DNA of 16,361 nucleotides from an uncultured Brevundimonas sp. (GTDB lineage Bacteria; Pseudomonadota; Alphaproteobacteria; Caulobacterales; Caulobacteraceae). Under the pieces are notes generated by a model. It made no database searches and was not told where the DNA came from. It was given only the letters and a program-made list of their open reading frames with translations. Positions within the stretch are counted from its first letter, which is position 1. Every line of letters begins with the position of its first letter. The DNA is taken from positions 1-16,361 of the forward strand of contig NZ_CALTWS010000037.1 of assembly GCF_943913055.1 (NCBI RefSeq). The letters run 5' to 3'. This document shows, piece after piece, positions 7,306-14,921 of the stretch. Made by a program: the position numbers and the translations under genes.

Positions 7306-7794
7306 TCAGCCGACGTGAGGGGTGACGATGCCCAGCGGCAGGGTGGTGACGTTCTTCACGCCGCGGGTGACGATATGGCTTTCGCAGTCCGAGACGATGC
7401 CCAGGCTGAGCAGCTTGTTCCTCAGGAACTGATCGAAGGCATGCATGTCGGAGGTGATGATCCGCAGGACATAGTCCTCGCGTCCCGTGATCGTCGCGCA
7501 TTGCACCACCTCGGGCCATTGGGCGACGGCGGCTTCGAAGATGTTCAGGTTTTCGGTGGAGGGCAGGCTGAGCTTGACGATGGCATAGACTTCGAAATCC
7601 AGCCCCAGCAGGGTGGCGTCCAGCAGGGTGACGCGCTTTCTGATGAAGCCCGTATCCTCCAGTCGCTTGATCCGGCGCCAGCAGGGCGAGGCCGAAAGGC
7701 CCACACGCTCGGCGACTTCGGCGACTGACAGTCCGGCGTCCTGCTGAAGGATATCCAGGATGCGGGCGTCGACGGGATCCAGATCGTCAGCCAA
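7306..7794 (-). CDS. bkdR: Lrp/AsnC regulator, probable BkdR activator
   Basis: The 162-residue protein has an N-terminal helix-turn-helix (about 22-50, LSVAEVAERVGLSASPCWRR) and a C-terminal amino-acid-binding RAM domain (about 66-140, including GREDYVLRI). It is divergent from the branched-chain oxoacid dehydrogenase operon, the same arrangement as Pseudomonas putida BkdR, an Lrp-type activator of bkd that responds to branched-chain amino acids. The role is inferred from that context. There is no ATG. I chose TTG at 7794 because GGGAGA lies seven bases upstream; the alternative TTG at 7824 has no ribosome site and overlaps a TATAAC that may be the gene's own -10. ccmAB lies 55 bases downstream on the same strand. 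Confidence 0.88.
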   Translation of the reverse strand: MADDLDPVDARILDILQQDAGLSVAEVAERVGLSASPCWRRIKRLEDTGFIRKRVTLLDATLLGLDFEVYAIVKLSLPSTENLNIFEAAVAQWPEVVQCATITGREDYVLRIITSDMHAFDQFLRNKLLSLGIVSDCESHIVTRGVKNVTTLPLGIVTPHVG

Positions 7795-7812
7795 TGCGTT
7801 TCTCCCATTGTT

Positions 7813-7894
7813 GTTATAGGGCAATAAAATACCCGTGAACCGCAGAGTGCAAGGTGAAATTGGGCGAGCCTTGGCCAGCGCCCCATGCTAACAC
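7813..7894. promoter_or_regulatory. Divergent bkdR/bkd control region
   Basis: The 148-bp gap between the two starts is the main regulatory region here. For the bkd operon, TTGGCC (7871-7876) is followed after 10 bases by GCTAACAC (7887-7894). That is 7 of 8 matches to the Caulobacter housekeeping -10 consensus GCTANAWC, and would put the start of transcription near 7900. For the regulator, TATAAC lies on the minus strand at 7818-7813. An AT-rich stretch flanked by GGG and CCC (7819-7834) separates the two and resembles the degenerate AT-rich sites bound by Lrp proteins. The promoter words are seen; binding by the neighbouring regulator is inferred. Confidence 0.4.
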
Positions 7895-7942
7895 GGCGAT
7901 CACGAGGAAAACGCGGTCGGATCAACCGGACAGCAGGACGGA

Positions 7943-9178
7943 ATGAACAAGCCCAATAGCCAACCCCTGTCGTTGCGCGTGCCGGAGCCTTCGGGTCGTC
8001 CGGGCGACCCCACCGATTTCAGTCATCTGAAATTGGACGAGGCCGGAGCCGTCGACCGGCCCGAAGTCTCGACCGCGCCCTATGACATGCGCGATCACGC
8101 CTTTCGTCTGGTGCGCGTTCTGGACGATCAGGGCCAGGCCGTCGGGCCGTGGAATCCACGCCTGGACGCCGAGACCCTGAAGAAGGGTCTGAAGGCGATG
8201 ATCCTGACCCGCGCCTTCGACGACCGGATGCACAGGGCCCACCGCCAGGGCAAGACCAGCTTCTACATGAAGTGCACGGGCGAAGAGGCCATCGCGGTGG
8301 CGCAGGGCATGATCCTGAGCCGCGAGGACATGGGCTTTCCGACCTATCGCCAGCAGGGGCTGCTGATCGCGCGCGGCTATCCGTTGGCGACCATGATGAA
8401 CCAGATCTATTCGAATGCGGCGGACCCGATCAAAGGCCGTCAGCTGCCGATCATGTATTCGGCCAAGGACTATGGCTTCTTCACCATCAGCGGCAATCTG
8501 GGGACGCAGGTTCCCCAAGCCGTGGGCTGGGCCATGGCCAGCGCCTACAAGGGCGACGACAAGATCGCCATCACCTGGATCGGTGACGGCGCGACGGCGG
8601 AGGGCGACTTCCACAACGCGCTGACGTTTGCCGCCGTCTATCGCGCGCCGGTGATCCTGAACATCGTCAACAACCAGTGGGCCATCAGCTCCTTCCAGGG
8701 CATTGCCGGCGGGCTGGAGACGACCTTTGCGTCCAAAGCCATCGGCTATGGCCTGCCGGCCCTGCGCGTCGACGGCAACGACTTCCTGGCCGTCTGGGCC
8801 GCGACCCAGTGGGCCGAGGAACGGGCGCGGACGAACCAGGGGGCGACGGTGATCGAACTGTTCACCTATCGCGGGGCCCCGCACTCCACCTCCGACGATC
8901 CCAGCCGCTATCGTCCCGGCGACGAGCACGAGAAGTGGCCGCTGGGCGATCCGGTCATGCGCCTGAAGCAGCACCTGATCGCCATCGGCGAATGGTCGGA
9001 CGAAGCCCAGGCCGAGGCGGAGGCCGAAGCGGTCGCCCAGGTCCGGGCTGCCGGCAAGGAATCCGAGGCCATCGGCACCCTGGGTCAGTCGCGCCCCAGC
9101 GTGAAGGAAATGTTCAACGAGGTCTTCGCCACCGAAGACTGGCGCATCGCCGAACAGCGCGGCGAGGTGGGGGTCTGA
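7943..9178 (+). CDS. bkdA1: Branched-chain 2-oxoacid dehydrogenase E1 alpha
   Basis: The 411-residue subunit decarboxylates the 2-oxoacids of valine, leucine and isoleucine with thiamine diphosphate. The TPP-binding motif runs from GDG (214-216) to NN (243-244). HSTSDDPSRYR (314-324) corresponds to the loop that is phosphorylated in the mitochondrial enzyme and contacts TPP. The long N-terminal extension (about 1-70) is typical of the bacterial BkdA1 branch and absent from pyruvate dehydrogenase E1 alpha. ATG at 7943 has AGGACGGA just upstream. It is the first gene of a four-gene operon; the E1 beta start comes two bases after the stop. The divergent Lrp-type gene supports the branched-chain assignment over acetoin or pyruvate dehydrogenase. 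Confidence 0.96.
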   Translation: MNKPNSQPLSLRVPEPSGRPGDPTDFSHLKLDEAGAVDRPEVSTAPYDMRDHAFRLVRVLDDQGQAVGPWNPRLDAETLKKGLKAMILTRAFDDRMHRAHRQGKTSFYMKCTGEEAIAVAQGMILSREDMGFPTYRQQGLLIARGYPLATMMNQIYSNAADPIKGRQLPIMYSAKDYGFFTISGNLGTQVPQAVGWAMASAYKGDDKIAITWIGDGATAEGDFHNALTFAAVYRAPVILNIVNNQWAISSFQGIAGGLETTFASKAIGYGLPALRVDGNDFLAVWAATQWAEERARTNQGATVIELFTYRGAPHSTSDDPSRYRPGDEHEKWPLGDPVMRLKQHLIAIGEWSDEAQAEAEAEAVAQVRAAGKESEAIGTLGQSRPSVKEMFNEVFATEDWRIAEQRGEVGV

Positions 9179-9180
9179 TC

Positions 9181-10302
9181 ATGGCTGAGCAAACCTTCAC
9201 CGACGCCGACCGCACCGACGGCATCGAGCCCGACATGGTCGACCAGAATGCGGCTCCGAAATCCGAGGCTCCAGCTTCGGGTGTGCAGCCGATGAACATG
9301 ATCCAGGCGCTGAATTCGGCGCTGGACGGCAAGATGGCGGAAGACCCGAACGTCCTGTCGTTCGGCGAGGATGCGGGCTATTTCGGCGGCGTCTTCCGCG
9401 TCACCGACCATCTGCAGCAGAAGCACGGCCTGACCCGAAGCTTCGACGCCCCGATCAGCGAGTGCGGCATTGTCGCCGCCGCCATCGGCATGGGGGCCTA
9501 TGGCCTGCGCCCAGTCGTGGAGATCCAGTTCGCGGACTACATCTACCCCGCCTATGACCAGATCGTCAGCGAGGCGGCCAAGATGCGCTATCGCTCGGGC
9601 GGTCAGTTCACCAGCCCGATCACGATCCGGAGCCCCTATGGCGGCGGCATCTTCGGCGGCCAGACGCATAGCCAGTCGCCCGAGAGCCTGTTCACCCATA
9701 TCGCCGGGCTGAAGGTCGTCATCCCGTCCAACCCCTATGACGCCAAGGGCCTGCTGACCGCCGCGATCGAGGATGACGATCCGGTGGTCTTCTTCGAGCC
9801 CAAGCGCCTCTACAACGGCCCGTTCGACGGCTGGCATCAGAACCCCGTCAGCCCGTGGAAGGCGCAGGACCTGGCCCAGGTCCCGACCGGCAAATATGTC
9901 GAGCCGATCGGCAAGGCGCGGATCATGCGCGAAGGCAGCGACGTCACCATCCTGGCCTATGGCACCATGGTCTGGGTCTCGCTGGCCGGGGCCGAGCACG
10001 CGGGCGTGGACGCCGAGGTCATCGACCTGCGCTCGCTCGTGCCGCTGGATATCGAGGCCATCGAGGCCAGCGTGAAGAAGACCGGCCGCTGCGTCATCGT
10101 GCATGAGGCGCCCAAGACCTCGGGCTACGGCGCGGAGCTGTCGGCCCTGGTGCAGGAGCGGTGCTTCTATCATCTGGAAGCGCCCATCGGCCGCGTCACC
10201 GGCTGGGATACGCCTTATCCCCACGCCTATGAGTGGGAATATTTCCCCGGGCCGCAGCGTGTGGCCGATGCGTTGAAAGCCGTCATGTCGGGAGGTCGCT
10301 GA
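9181..10302 (+). CDS. bkdA2: Branched-chain 2-oxoacid dehydrogenase E1 beta
   Basis: The 373-residue beta subunit completes the alpha2-beta2 E1. Conserved stretches are FGEDAGYFGGVFRVT (61-75; Glu63 is expected to contact the thiamine ring), the helix-rich VEIQFADYIYPAYDQIVSE (113-131), and the C-terminal transketolase domain with VIDLRSLVPLD. About 37 residues precede the conserved MNMIQALNSAL start and are acidic and alanine-rich; this extension may be disordered. ATG 9181 comes two bases after the E1 alpha stop with a G-rich stretch (GAGGTGGGGG) upstream. A start at Met38 (9292) would fit shorter family members but lacks a better ribosome site. E2 begins one base after the stop. Confidence 0.95.
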   Translation: MAEQTFTDADRTDGIEPDMVDQNAAPKSEAPASGVQPMNMIQALNSALDGKMAEDPNVLSFGEDAGYFGGVFRVTDHLQQKHGLTRSFDAPISECGIVAAAIGMGAYGLRPVVEIQFADYIYPAYDQIVSEAAKMRYRSGGQFTSPITIRSPYGGGIFGGQTHSQSPESLFTHIAGLKVVIPSNPYDAKGLLTAAIEDDDPVVFFEPKRLYNGPFDGWHQNPVSPWKAQDLAQVPTGKYVEPIGKARIMREGSDVTILAYGTMVWVSLAGAEHAGVDAEVIDLRSLVPLDIEAIEASVKKTGRCVIVHEAPKTSGYGAELSALVQERCFYHLEAPIGRVTGWDTPYPHAYEWEYFPGPQRVADALKAVMSGGR

Positions 10303-10303
10303 G

Positions 10304-12007
10304 ATGGGTCGTTTCGTCTTCAAACTGCCCGACGTGGGCGAAGGCACCGCCGAGGCCGAACTGGTCGCCTGGCATGTGAAGGTCGGCGATGTGGTCGAGG
10401 AAGACCAGCTGCTGGTCGACGTCATGACCGATAAGGCGACGGTCGAGCTGACCAGTCCGGTGGCCGGCAAGGTGACGGCCCTGCACGGCGAGCCCGGCGT
10501 GATGTCTGCGGTCGGCTCGGCGATTGTCGAGTTCGAGGTCGAGGGGGCGGGGAATGCGGCGGAAGCGTCCGAGCCCGCTTCGGCCCCGGTCAGCGCGGCG
10601 GAACCTGTTGCTGCCGAACCTGTCGTGTCCGCTGCTCCGACTGAAAATCCCGCGCCTGCGACGGTGTCCGGCAACTATGTCTTCAAACTGCCCGACGTCG
10701 GTGAAGGCACTGCCGAGGCGGAGCTGGTCGCCTGGCATGTCGCGGTCGGCGATGCGGTCGAGGAAGACCAGCTTCTGGCCGAGGTCATGACGGACAAGGC
10801 GACGGTCGAGCTGACCAGCCCGGTCGCGGGCACGGTCGCGGCCCTGCATGGCCAGCCGGGACAGCAGATCGCCGTGGGCGGGGCGCTGGTCGGGTTCGAT
10901 GTCGAGGGCAAGGGGAATGTTACGGCTCCCCTCTCCCTCGAGGGGAGAGGGGCCGGGGGTGAGGGTGGAGGCACGGTATCCCCCAACGTGGCGCGTGAGG
11001 CGTCTTCGAAAGATACCAAATCCAGCCCATCTGTTCCCCCTCGCAAACAGCCTGCCTCCAACCCCACCCAACCCACCCTCCTCGAGGGGGAGGGTTCGCG
11101 TAAACTCTCCACGCGAGGAGAGCGCCCCTTGGCCTCCCCCGCCGTGCGTCAGCGCGCGCGCGACATGGGCATCAATCTGCAGTTCGTGCCGGGCTCTGGC
11201 CCAGCGGGCCGGATCGACCATGCCGATCTGGACGCCTTCGTGTCCGGCGCGAGCCAGTCATCGTCCGTGTCCGGATCATCAGCCTCGACCTATGCCAGGG
11301 CCGAGGGCACGACGGAGGTCCGCATCATCGGCCTGCGTCGCAAGATCGCGGAGAAGATGGCCGAGAGCGTTCGCCGCATTCCGCACATCACCTATGTGGA
11401 AGAGATCGACGTCACGGCGCTGGAGGAACTGCGCGCGCATCTGAATGCCCAGGCGAAGCAGACGGGCAAGGCAAAGCTGAACGTTCTGCCGTTCATCGCC
11501 CGCGCCATCGTCGTGGCCCTGCGCGACCAGCCGCAGATCAACGCCACCTATGACGACGAGGCGGGCGTCCTGACCCAGCACGCCGCCGTGCATCTGGGCA
11601 TCGCCGCCCAGACGCCGAACGGGCTGATGGTGCCGGTGGTGCGTCATGCCGAGGCGCGCGACCCCTGGGACACCGCCGCCGAGATCGCGCGCGTGTCGGG
11701 CGCGGCCAAGGATGGCTCGGCCAAACGCGAGGAGCTGTCGGGCTCGACCATCACCATCACCTCGCTGGGCACCCTGGGCGGGGTGGTTCATACCCCGATC
11801 ATCAACCACCCCGAGGTGGCCATCATCGGCCCCAACAAGATCGCCGAGCGGGTCGTGGTGCGGGACGGCCAGATGGTCGTGCGCAAGATGATGAACCTGT
11901 CCTCCAGCTTCGACCACCGCATCGTCGACGGCCACGACGCGGCGGTCTTCGTGCAGCGGATCAAGGGCCTGCTGGAGCATCCCGCGACGCTGTGGATGAA
12001 CGCATGA
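10304..12007 (+). CDS. bkdB: Branched-chain 2-oxoacid dehydrogenase E2, two lipoyl domains
   Basis: This 567-residue dihydrolipoyl acyltransferase passes the acyl group to CoA. It has two nearly identical lipoyl domains (about 3-80 and 124-202; lipoylated Lys44 and Lys165 in VMTDKATVEL) joined by an Ala/Pro linker. A subunit-binding domain follows (about 276-312, SPAVRQRARDMGI), then the catalytic core (about 336-567) with DHRIVDG (His538, Asp542). The usual BkdB has one lipoyl domain and about 420 residues. The extra length comes from the second lipoyl domain and from residues 206-272, which are encoded by a palindromic repeat read in frame. ATG 10304 has GGGAGG eight bases upstream; the stop overlaps the E3 start as ATGA. 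Confidence 0.95.
   Translation: MGRFVFKLPDVGEGTAEAELVAWHVKVGDVVEEDQLLVDVMTDKATVELTSPVAGKVTALHGEPGVMSAVGSAIVEFEVEGAGNAAEASEPASAPVSAAEPVAAEPVVSAAPTENPAPATVSGNYVFKLPDVGEGTAEAELVAWHVAVGDAVEEDQLLAEVMTDKATVELTSPVAGTVAALHGQPGQQIAVGGALVGFDVEGKGNVTAPLSLEGRGAGGEGGGTVSPNVAREASSKDTKSSPSVPPRKQPASNPTQPTLLEGEGSRKLSTRGERPLASPAVRQRARDMGINLQFVPGSGPAGRIDHADLDAFVSGASQSSSVSGSSASTYARAEGTTEVRIIGLRRKIAEKMAESVRRIPHITYVEEIDVTALEELRAHLNAQAKQTGKAKLNVLPFIARAIVVALRDQPQINATYDDEAGVLTQHAAVHLGIAAQTPNGLMVPVVRHAEARDPWDTAAEIARVSGAAKDGSAKREELSGSTITITSLGTLGGVVHTPIINHPEVAIIGPNKIAERVVVRDGQMVVRKMMNLSSSFDHRIVDGHDAAVFVQRIKGLLEHPATLWMNA
10928..11122. repeat. Composite inverted repeat read in frame inside E2
   Basis: The core arms are 10957-10973 and 11053-11069, complementary at 15 of 17 positions. 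Outside each arm lies a small palindrome centred on CTCGAG (10937-10942 and 11081-11086), so the two sides match as inverted copies over roughly 45 bases. A further hairpin, CTCTCC-ACGCGA-GGAGAG (11105-11122), follows. The left side has four G-runs on the plus strand (10942-10965). The right side has four on the minus strand (complement of 11062-11078, loops of 1, 2 and 1). The reading frame stays open through all of it. This looks like a MITE- or REP-like insertion; no terminal target duplication was identified. Confidence 0.75.
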
Positions 12008-13401
12008 CCCAAACCCTCAAAACCAAAGTCCTCATCATCGGTGCCGGCACCGGCGGCTATGTCGCCGGCATCCGCTGCGGTCAGCTGGGGCTGGACACCG
12101 TGCTGGTGGACGGTGGCGACGGGCTGGGCGGGACGTGTCTGAACGTCGGCTGTATTCCCTCCAAGGCCATCATCCATGCGGCGTCCAAGTTCGAGACGGT
12201 GTCCAAGGCGGCCAATGGCGGGACGCTGGGCATCACCGTGGCGGACCCGGTGATCGACTTCGCCCAGACCGTCGCCTGGAAGGACGGGATCGTCAAAAAG
12301 CTGAACGGCGGGGTCGCGGCCCTGCTGAAGAAGGCCAAGGTCAAGGTCATCAAGGGCTGGGCCCACTTCTCCGACGCCAAGACCTGCACCGTCAAAACCG
12401 ATGACGGCGACATCGTCATCAGCGCCGAACACGTCATCCTGGCCACGGGATCCGAGCCGGTCGAACTGCCCTTCCTGAAGTTCGGCGGCGACGTCATCTC
12501 CTCGACCGAGGCCCTGTCGCTGGACGCGGTGCCGGAGCGGCTGGTCGTCGTCGGCGGCGGCTATATCGGGCTGGAGCTGGGCATCGCCTATCGCAAGCTG
12601 GGGTCCCAGGTCGCCATCGTCGAAATGGCCGACCGCATCCTGCCGCTCTATGACAAGGCCCTGACCGATCCGGTCGCCAAATGGCTTACGAGCCATGGCG
12701 TCGAACTGCATCTGGGGGCCAAAGCGGGCGGGTTCGGCGACGGGCAGTTGTCGATCACCACGCGCGACGGCACGCCGATGCAGCTGCCCGCCGACAAGGT
12801 GCTGGTCACCGTGGGTCGCCGCCCGCGCACCCAGGGCTGGGGTCTGGAAAACATGGGCGTCACCATGGACGGGCCGTTCGTGAAGATCGACGACCGCTGC
12901 GCCACAAACATGAAGAACGTCTGGGCCGTCGGCGACCTGACCGGCGAACCGATGCTGGCGCACAAGGGATCGGCCCAGGGCGAGGTGGTGGCGGAAATCA
13001 TTGCGGGGCATGACAAGCGGTTCGATCCGGTGACCATCGCCGCCGTCTGCTTCACCGAGCCGGAAATCGTGTCCGCAGGTCTCGGCCCGCTGGATGTCGA
13101 GGGCCGCGACGACGTCATCACCGCCATGTTCCCGCTGGCCGCCATCGGCCGGGCGCTCGCCATCGAAGCGGGTGAAGACGGTGGTTTCGTGCGCGTGCTG
13201 GCGTCCAAATCCGATCACCGTCTGCTGGGCATCCAGGCCGTCGGCCAGCATGTCGCCGAACTGTCGAACAGCTTCGCCCAGATGCTGGAGATGGGCGCGG
13301 TGCTGGAGGATGTCGCGGGCGTCATCCATGTCCACCCCACCCTGGGCGAAGCCTTCCACGAGGCGAGCCTGCGCGCGCTGGGGCATGCGATTCATATCTA
13401 G
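12004..13401 (+). CDS. lpdV: Dihydrolipoyl dehydrogenase (E3) of the bkd complex
   Basis: The 465-residue flavoenzyme reoxidises dihydrolipoamide on E2 and reduces NAD+. The FAD-binding GAGTGG is at 13-18, the redox-active disulfide Cys45/Cys50 in GGTCLNVGC, the NAD-binding GGGYIG at 184-189, and the catalytic pair His444/Glu449 in HPTLGEAFHE. No N-terminal lipoyl domain is fused. ATG 12004 overlaps the E2 stop (ATGA), so it is translated with the operon; an in-frame ATG at 11992 inside E2 is less likely. As the last operon gene it is probably dedicated to branched-chain oxoacids, although E3 subunits can be shared. Only two bases separate its stop from the large inverted repeat that follows. 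Confidence 0.96.
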   Translation: MTQTLKTKVLIIGAGTGGYVAGIRCGQLGLDTVLVDGGDGLGGTCLNVGCIPSKAIIHAASKFETVSKAANGGTLGITVADPVIDFAQTVAWKDGIVKKLNGGVAALLKKAKVKVIKGWAHFSDAKTCTVKTDDGDIVISAEHVILATGSEPVELPFLKFGGDVISSTEALSLDAVPERLVVVGGGYIGLELGIAYRKLGSQVAIVEMADRILPLYDKALTDPVAKWLTSHGVELHLGAKAGGFGDGQLSITTRDGTPMQLPADKVLVTVGRRPRTQGWGLENMGVTMDGPFVKIDDRCATNMKNVWAVGDLTGEPMLAHKGSAQGEVVAEIIAGHDKRFDPVTIAAVCFTEPEIVSAGLGPLDVEGRDDVITAMFPLAAIGRALAIEAGEDGGFVRVLASKSDHRLLGIQAVGQHVAELSNSFAQMLEMGAVLEDVAGVIHVHPTLGEAFHEASLRALGHAIHI

Positions 13402-13403
13402 GG

Positions 13404-13498
13404 GAGAGGTTTGAGGGATGAGGGATGAGGGATGAGGGCTTGGTCGGTGCCGCCGCCGCGTGCTTCTCGTCCCTGATCCCTCGTCCCTCAAACCTCCC
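13404..13498. repeat. Inverted repeat with GGGATGA tandem 7-mers
   Basis: The left arm 13407-13436 and right arm 13466-13495 are complementary at 27 of 30 positions around a 29-base loop. The left arm contains GGG-ATGA-GGG-ATGA-GGG-ATGA-GGG (runs at 13415, 13422, 13429 and 13436). The right arm has C-runs at 13471, 13478, 13485 and 13496, so it shows the same pattern on the minus strand. It begins right after the lpdV stop and would form a very strong RNA hairpin, so it may end or protect the bkd transcript; there is no T-run. The remaining 61 bases to pstS are non-repetitive. Confidence 0.85.
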
Positions 13499-13559
13499 TT
13501 TCGTCCAACCGTCACAATCCTCTGGTCTAAGCGCCACGAACCTTTCGGAGCGCCTTCAC

Positions 13560-14624
13560 ATGACCCGCACCCTTCTCGCCGCCACCTCGGCCGTCGCCCT
13601 TCTGGCTCTCGGGGCATGTGGAGATGGCGGGGCCGGATCGCAGACGGCGCGCGCGGGCATCTGGGCGGCGGGCTCCTCGACCGTCTTCCCGTTCGCCAAC
13701 CGGGTGGCGGAAAACTTCCAGCGCACGACCGGCGGGGCCTCCCCGCGTGTGGAATCGCTCGGCACCGGCGGCGGCATCCAGGCCTTCTGTCAGGGCATCG
13801 GCCCGGCCACGCCCGACATCGCCAACGCCTCGCGCCCGATGAAGAAGTCGGAATACGACATGTGCGTGGCCAACGGCGTCACCGACATCGTCGAGATCAA
13901 GATCGGCTTCGACGGCATCGTCATCGCCACGGCCCGCAGCGGCAACAGCTTCAACTTCTCGTTGGACGACCTGTACGAAGGCCTGGCCAAGGACGTGCCG
14001 GGTGCCAACGGCGCGTTCGTGGCCAACCCGGCCACCACCTGGAACATGGCCAATCCGGCCCTGCCGAACCAGCGCATCCAGGTCTATGGCCCGCCGCCCA
14101 CCTCGGGCACGCGCGACGCCTTCCTGGAACTGGGCATGGTGCCCTCGGCCAAGGCCAATCCGGTGCTGGCGGCCCTGGCGGAGTCCGACGAGGACCGGTT
14201 CGAGGCCTTGGCCCAGACCCTGCGTGAGGACGGCGGCTGGGTGGACTCGGGCGAGAACGACAATGCCATCGTCCAGACCCTGACCCGCACGCCGGGCTCG
14301 CTGGGCGTGTTCGGCTTCTCCTTCCTGGAGCAGAACCTGGACACGGTGAAGCCCGAGACCATCGACGGCATCGCCCCCACGGTCGAGACTATCGCGGACG
14401 GTTCCTACCCCCTGTCGCGCAGCCTCTACATCTATGTGAAGAAGCAGCACGTCGGCGTGACGCCGGGCCTGGAGCAGTTCGTCATGGAGTTCATGAGCGA
14501 AGCCTCCGCCGGTCGCGGCGGCTATCTGCAGGACCGCGGCCTGGTGCCGCTGCCCGCCGACCAGCTGGCCGCCCAGCGCGCGATCGCCCAAAGCATGACC
14601 GTGATGCAGGCTCCCGCGAAATAG
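13560..14624 (+). CDS. pstS: PstS-type phosphate-binding lipoprotein
   Basis: The 354-residue product is a substrate-binding protein of the PstS family, which captures phosphate for the Pst ABC importer. The signal segment ends in LGAC with Cys20 as the lipidation site. Ligand-contact motifs are AGSSTVFPF (37-45), GTGGGIQAFC (68-77), an ANASRPMKKSE stretch and PPTSGTRDAFLELG (179-192). ATG 13560 has GGAG nine bases upstream; the open frame further upstream runs through the repeat and is not credible. No pstCAB, phoU or phoB genes are adjacent, so it is an isolated binding-protein gene. A weak Pho-box-like half site lies at 13509-13515. Other anions cannot be excluded. Confidence 0.92.
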   Translation: MTRTLLAATSAVALLALGACGDGGAGSQTARAGIWAAGSSTVFPFANRVAENFQRTTGGASPRVESLGTGGGIQAFCQGIGPATPDIANASRPMKKSEYDMCVANGVTDIVEIKIGFDGIVIATARSGNSFNFSLDDLYEGLAKDVPGANGAFVANPATTWNMANPALPNQRIQVYGPPPTSGTRDAFLELGMVPSAKANPVLAALAESDEDRFEALAQTLREDGGWVDSGENDNAIVQTLTRTPGSLGVFGFSFLEQNLDTVKPETIDGIAPTVETIADGSYPLSRSLYIYVKKQHVGVTPGLEQFVMEFMSEASAGRGGYLQDRGLVPLPADQLAAQRAIAQSMTVMQAPAK

Positions 14625-14637
14625 GCCGGAGCATGTG

Positions 14638-14665
14638 GCCGTCGAAGGCCTAGACCTTCGACGGC
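14638..14665. terminator. Bidirectional terminator-like hairpin
   Basis: GCCGTCGAAGG (14638-14648) and CCTTCGACGGC (14655-14665) form a perfect 11-bp stem with loop CCTAGA. It lies 13 bases after the pstS stop. The right arm also encodes the last residues of the convergent gene, whose TAG lies in the loop. There is no T-run on either side. Its position between convergent genes and its perfect stem make a shared transcript-end structure likely. Confidence 0.65.
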
Positions 14666-14907
14666 AGGAACGGCGAGAAGGTGATGACCGTGAAGGTGTC
14701 GCGGATGTGCGGCCGGGTCTGGACCGACTTGGTCACGAAGGTGCCGATGTCCATGTCCCTGGGCAGCTGGAATTTGGCCAGCAGGTCGTACTGGCCCGAC
14801 GTCGAATAGACCTCCGAGACGTGTTCGACATTGTCCACCATGTCGGCGGCGACATCGTTGGCATGCCCCAACTCGCATTTGATGAAGACGAAGATGGCGG
14901 TCATCAT
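14650..14907 (-). CDS. Stand-alone Lrp/AsnC ligand-binding (RAM) domain protein
   Basis: The 85-residue protein consists only of the alpha-beta ligand-binding domain of Lrp/AsnC regulators, with no DNA-binding part: TAIFVFIKCELGHANDV, a YSTSGQYDLLAKF segment and a C-terminal IRDTFTVITFSPF strand. Such stand-alone RAM proteins are known to form oligomers and bind amino acids, and may modulate full-length Lrp partners. A link to the Lrp protein at 7306-7794 is speculative. The start is ATGATG at 14907/14904; no clear ribosome site distinguishes them. It converges on pstS, sharing the hairpin at 14638-14665, and the GGGATTA-type inverted repeat begins 15 bases upstream of its start, so its promoter may lie in or beyond the repeat. 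Confidence 0.88.
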   Translation of the reverse strand: MMTAIFVFIKCELGHANDVAADMVDNVEHVSEVYSTSGQYDLLAKFQLPRDMDIGTFVTKSVQTRPHIRDTFTVITFSPFLPSKV

Positions 14908-14921
14908 GGCGGTGGTCCGAG

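Noticed and set aside
7922..8974. A 350-codon antisense frame across bkdA1
   Set aside because: It is antisense to the TPP-binding E1 alpha gene, with composition typical of shadow frames and no supporting start signal.
9085..10674. A 529-codon open frame antisense to bkdA2 and bkdB
   Set aside because: The plus strand here encodes clear E1 beta and E2 proteins. The antisense frame is low-complexity and matches no domain, as expected from codon bias in high-GC DNA.
10928..11122. Frameshift or pseudogene reading of bkdB through the repeat
   Set aside because: The frame is open across the whole element and both flanking domains are intact and in the same frame, so the gene appears functional.
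13404..13498. Short regular repeats considered as a CRISPR array
   Set aside because: Units are 7 bp with no spacers, arranged as an inverted pair, and no cas genes are present.
11788..13617. A 609-codon antisense frame across lpdV
   Set aside because: It covers a fully conserved dihydrolipoyl dehydrogenase gene and crosses the inverted repeat. The translation is rich in Asp, His, Gly and Arg with no recognisable motif, so it is a shadow frame.
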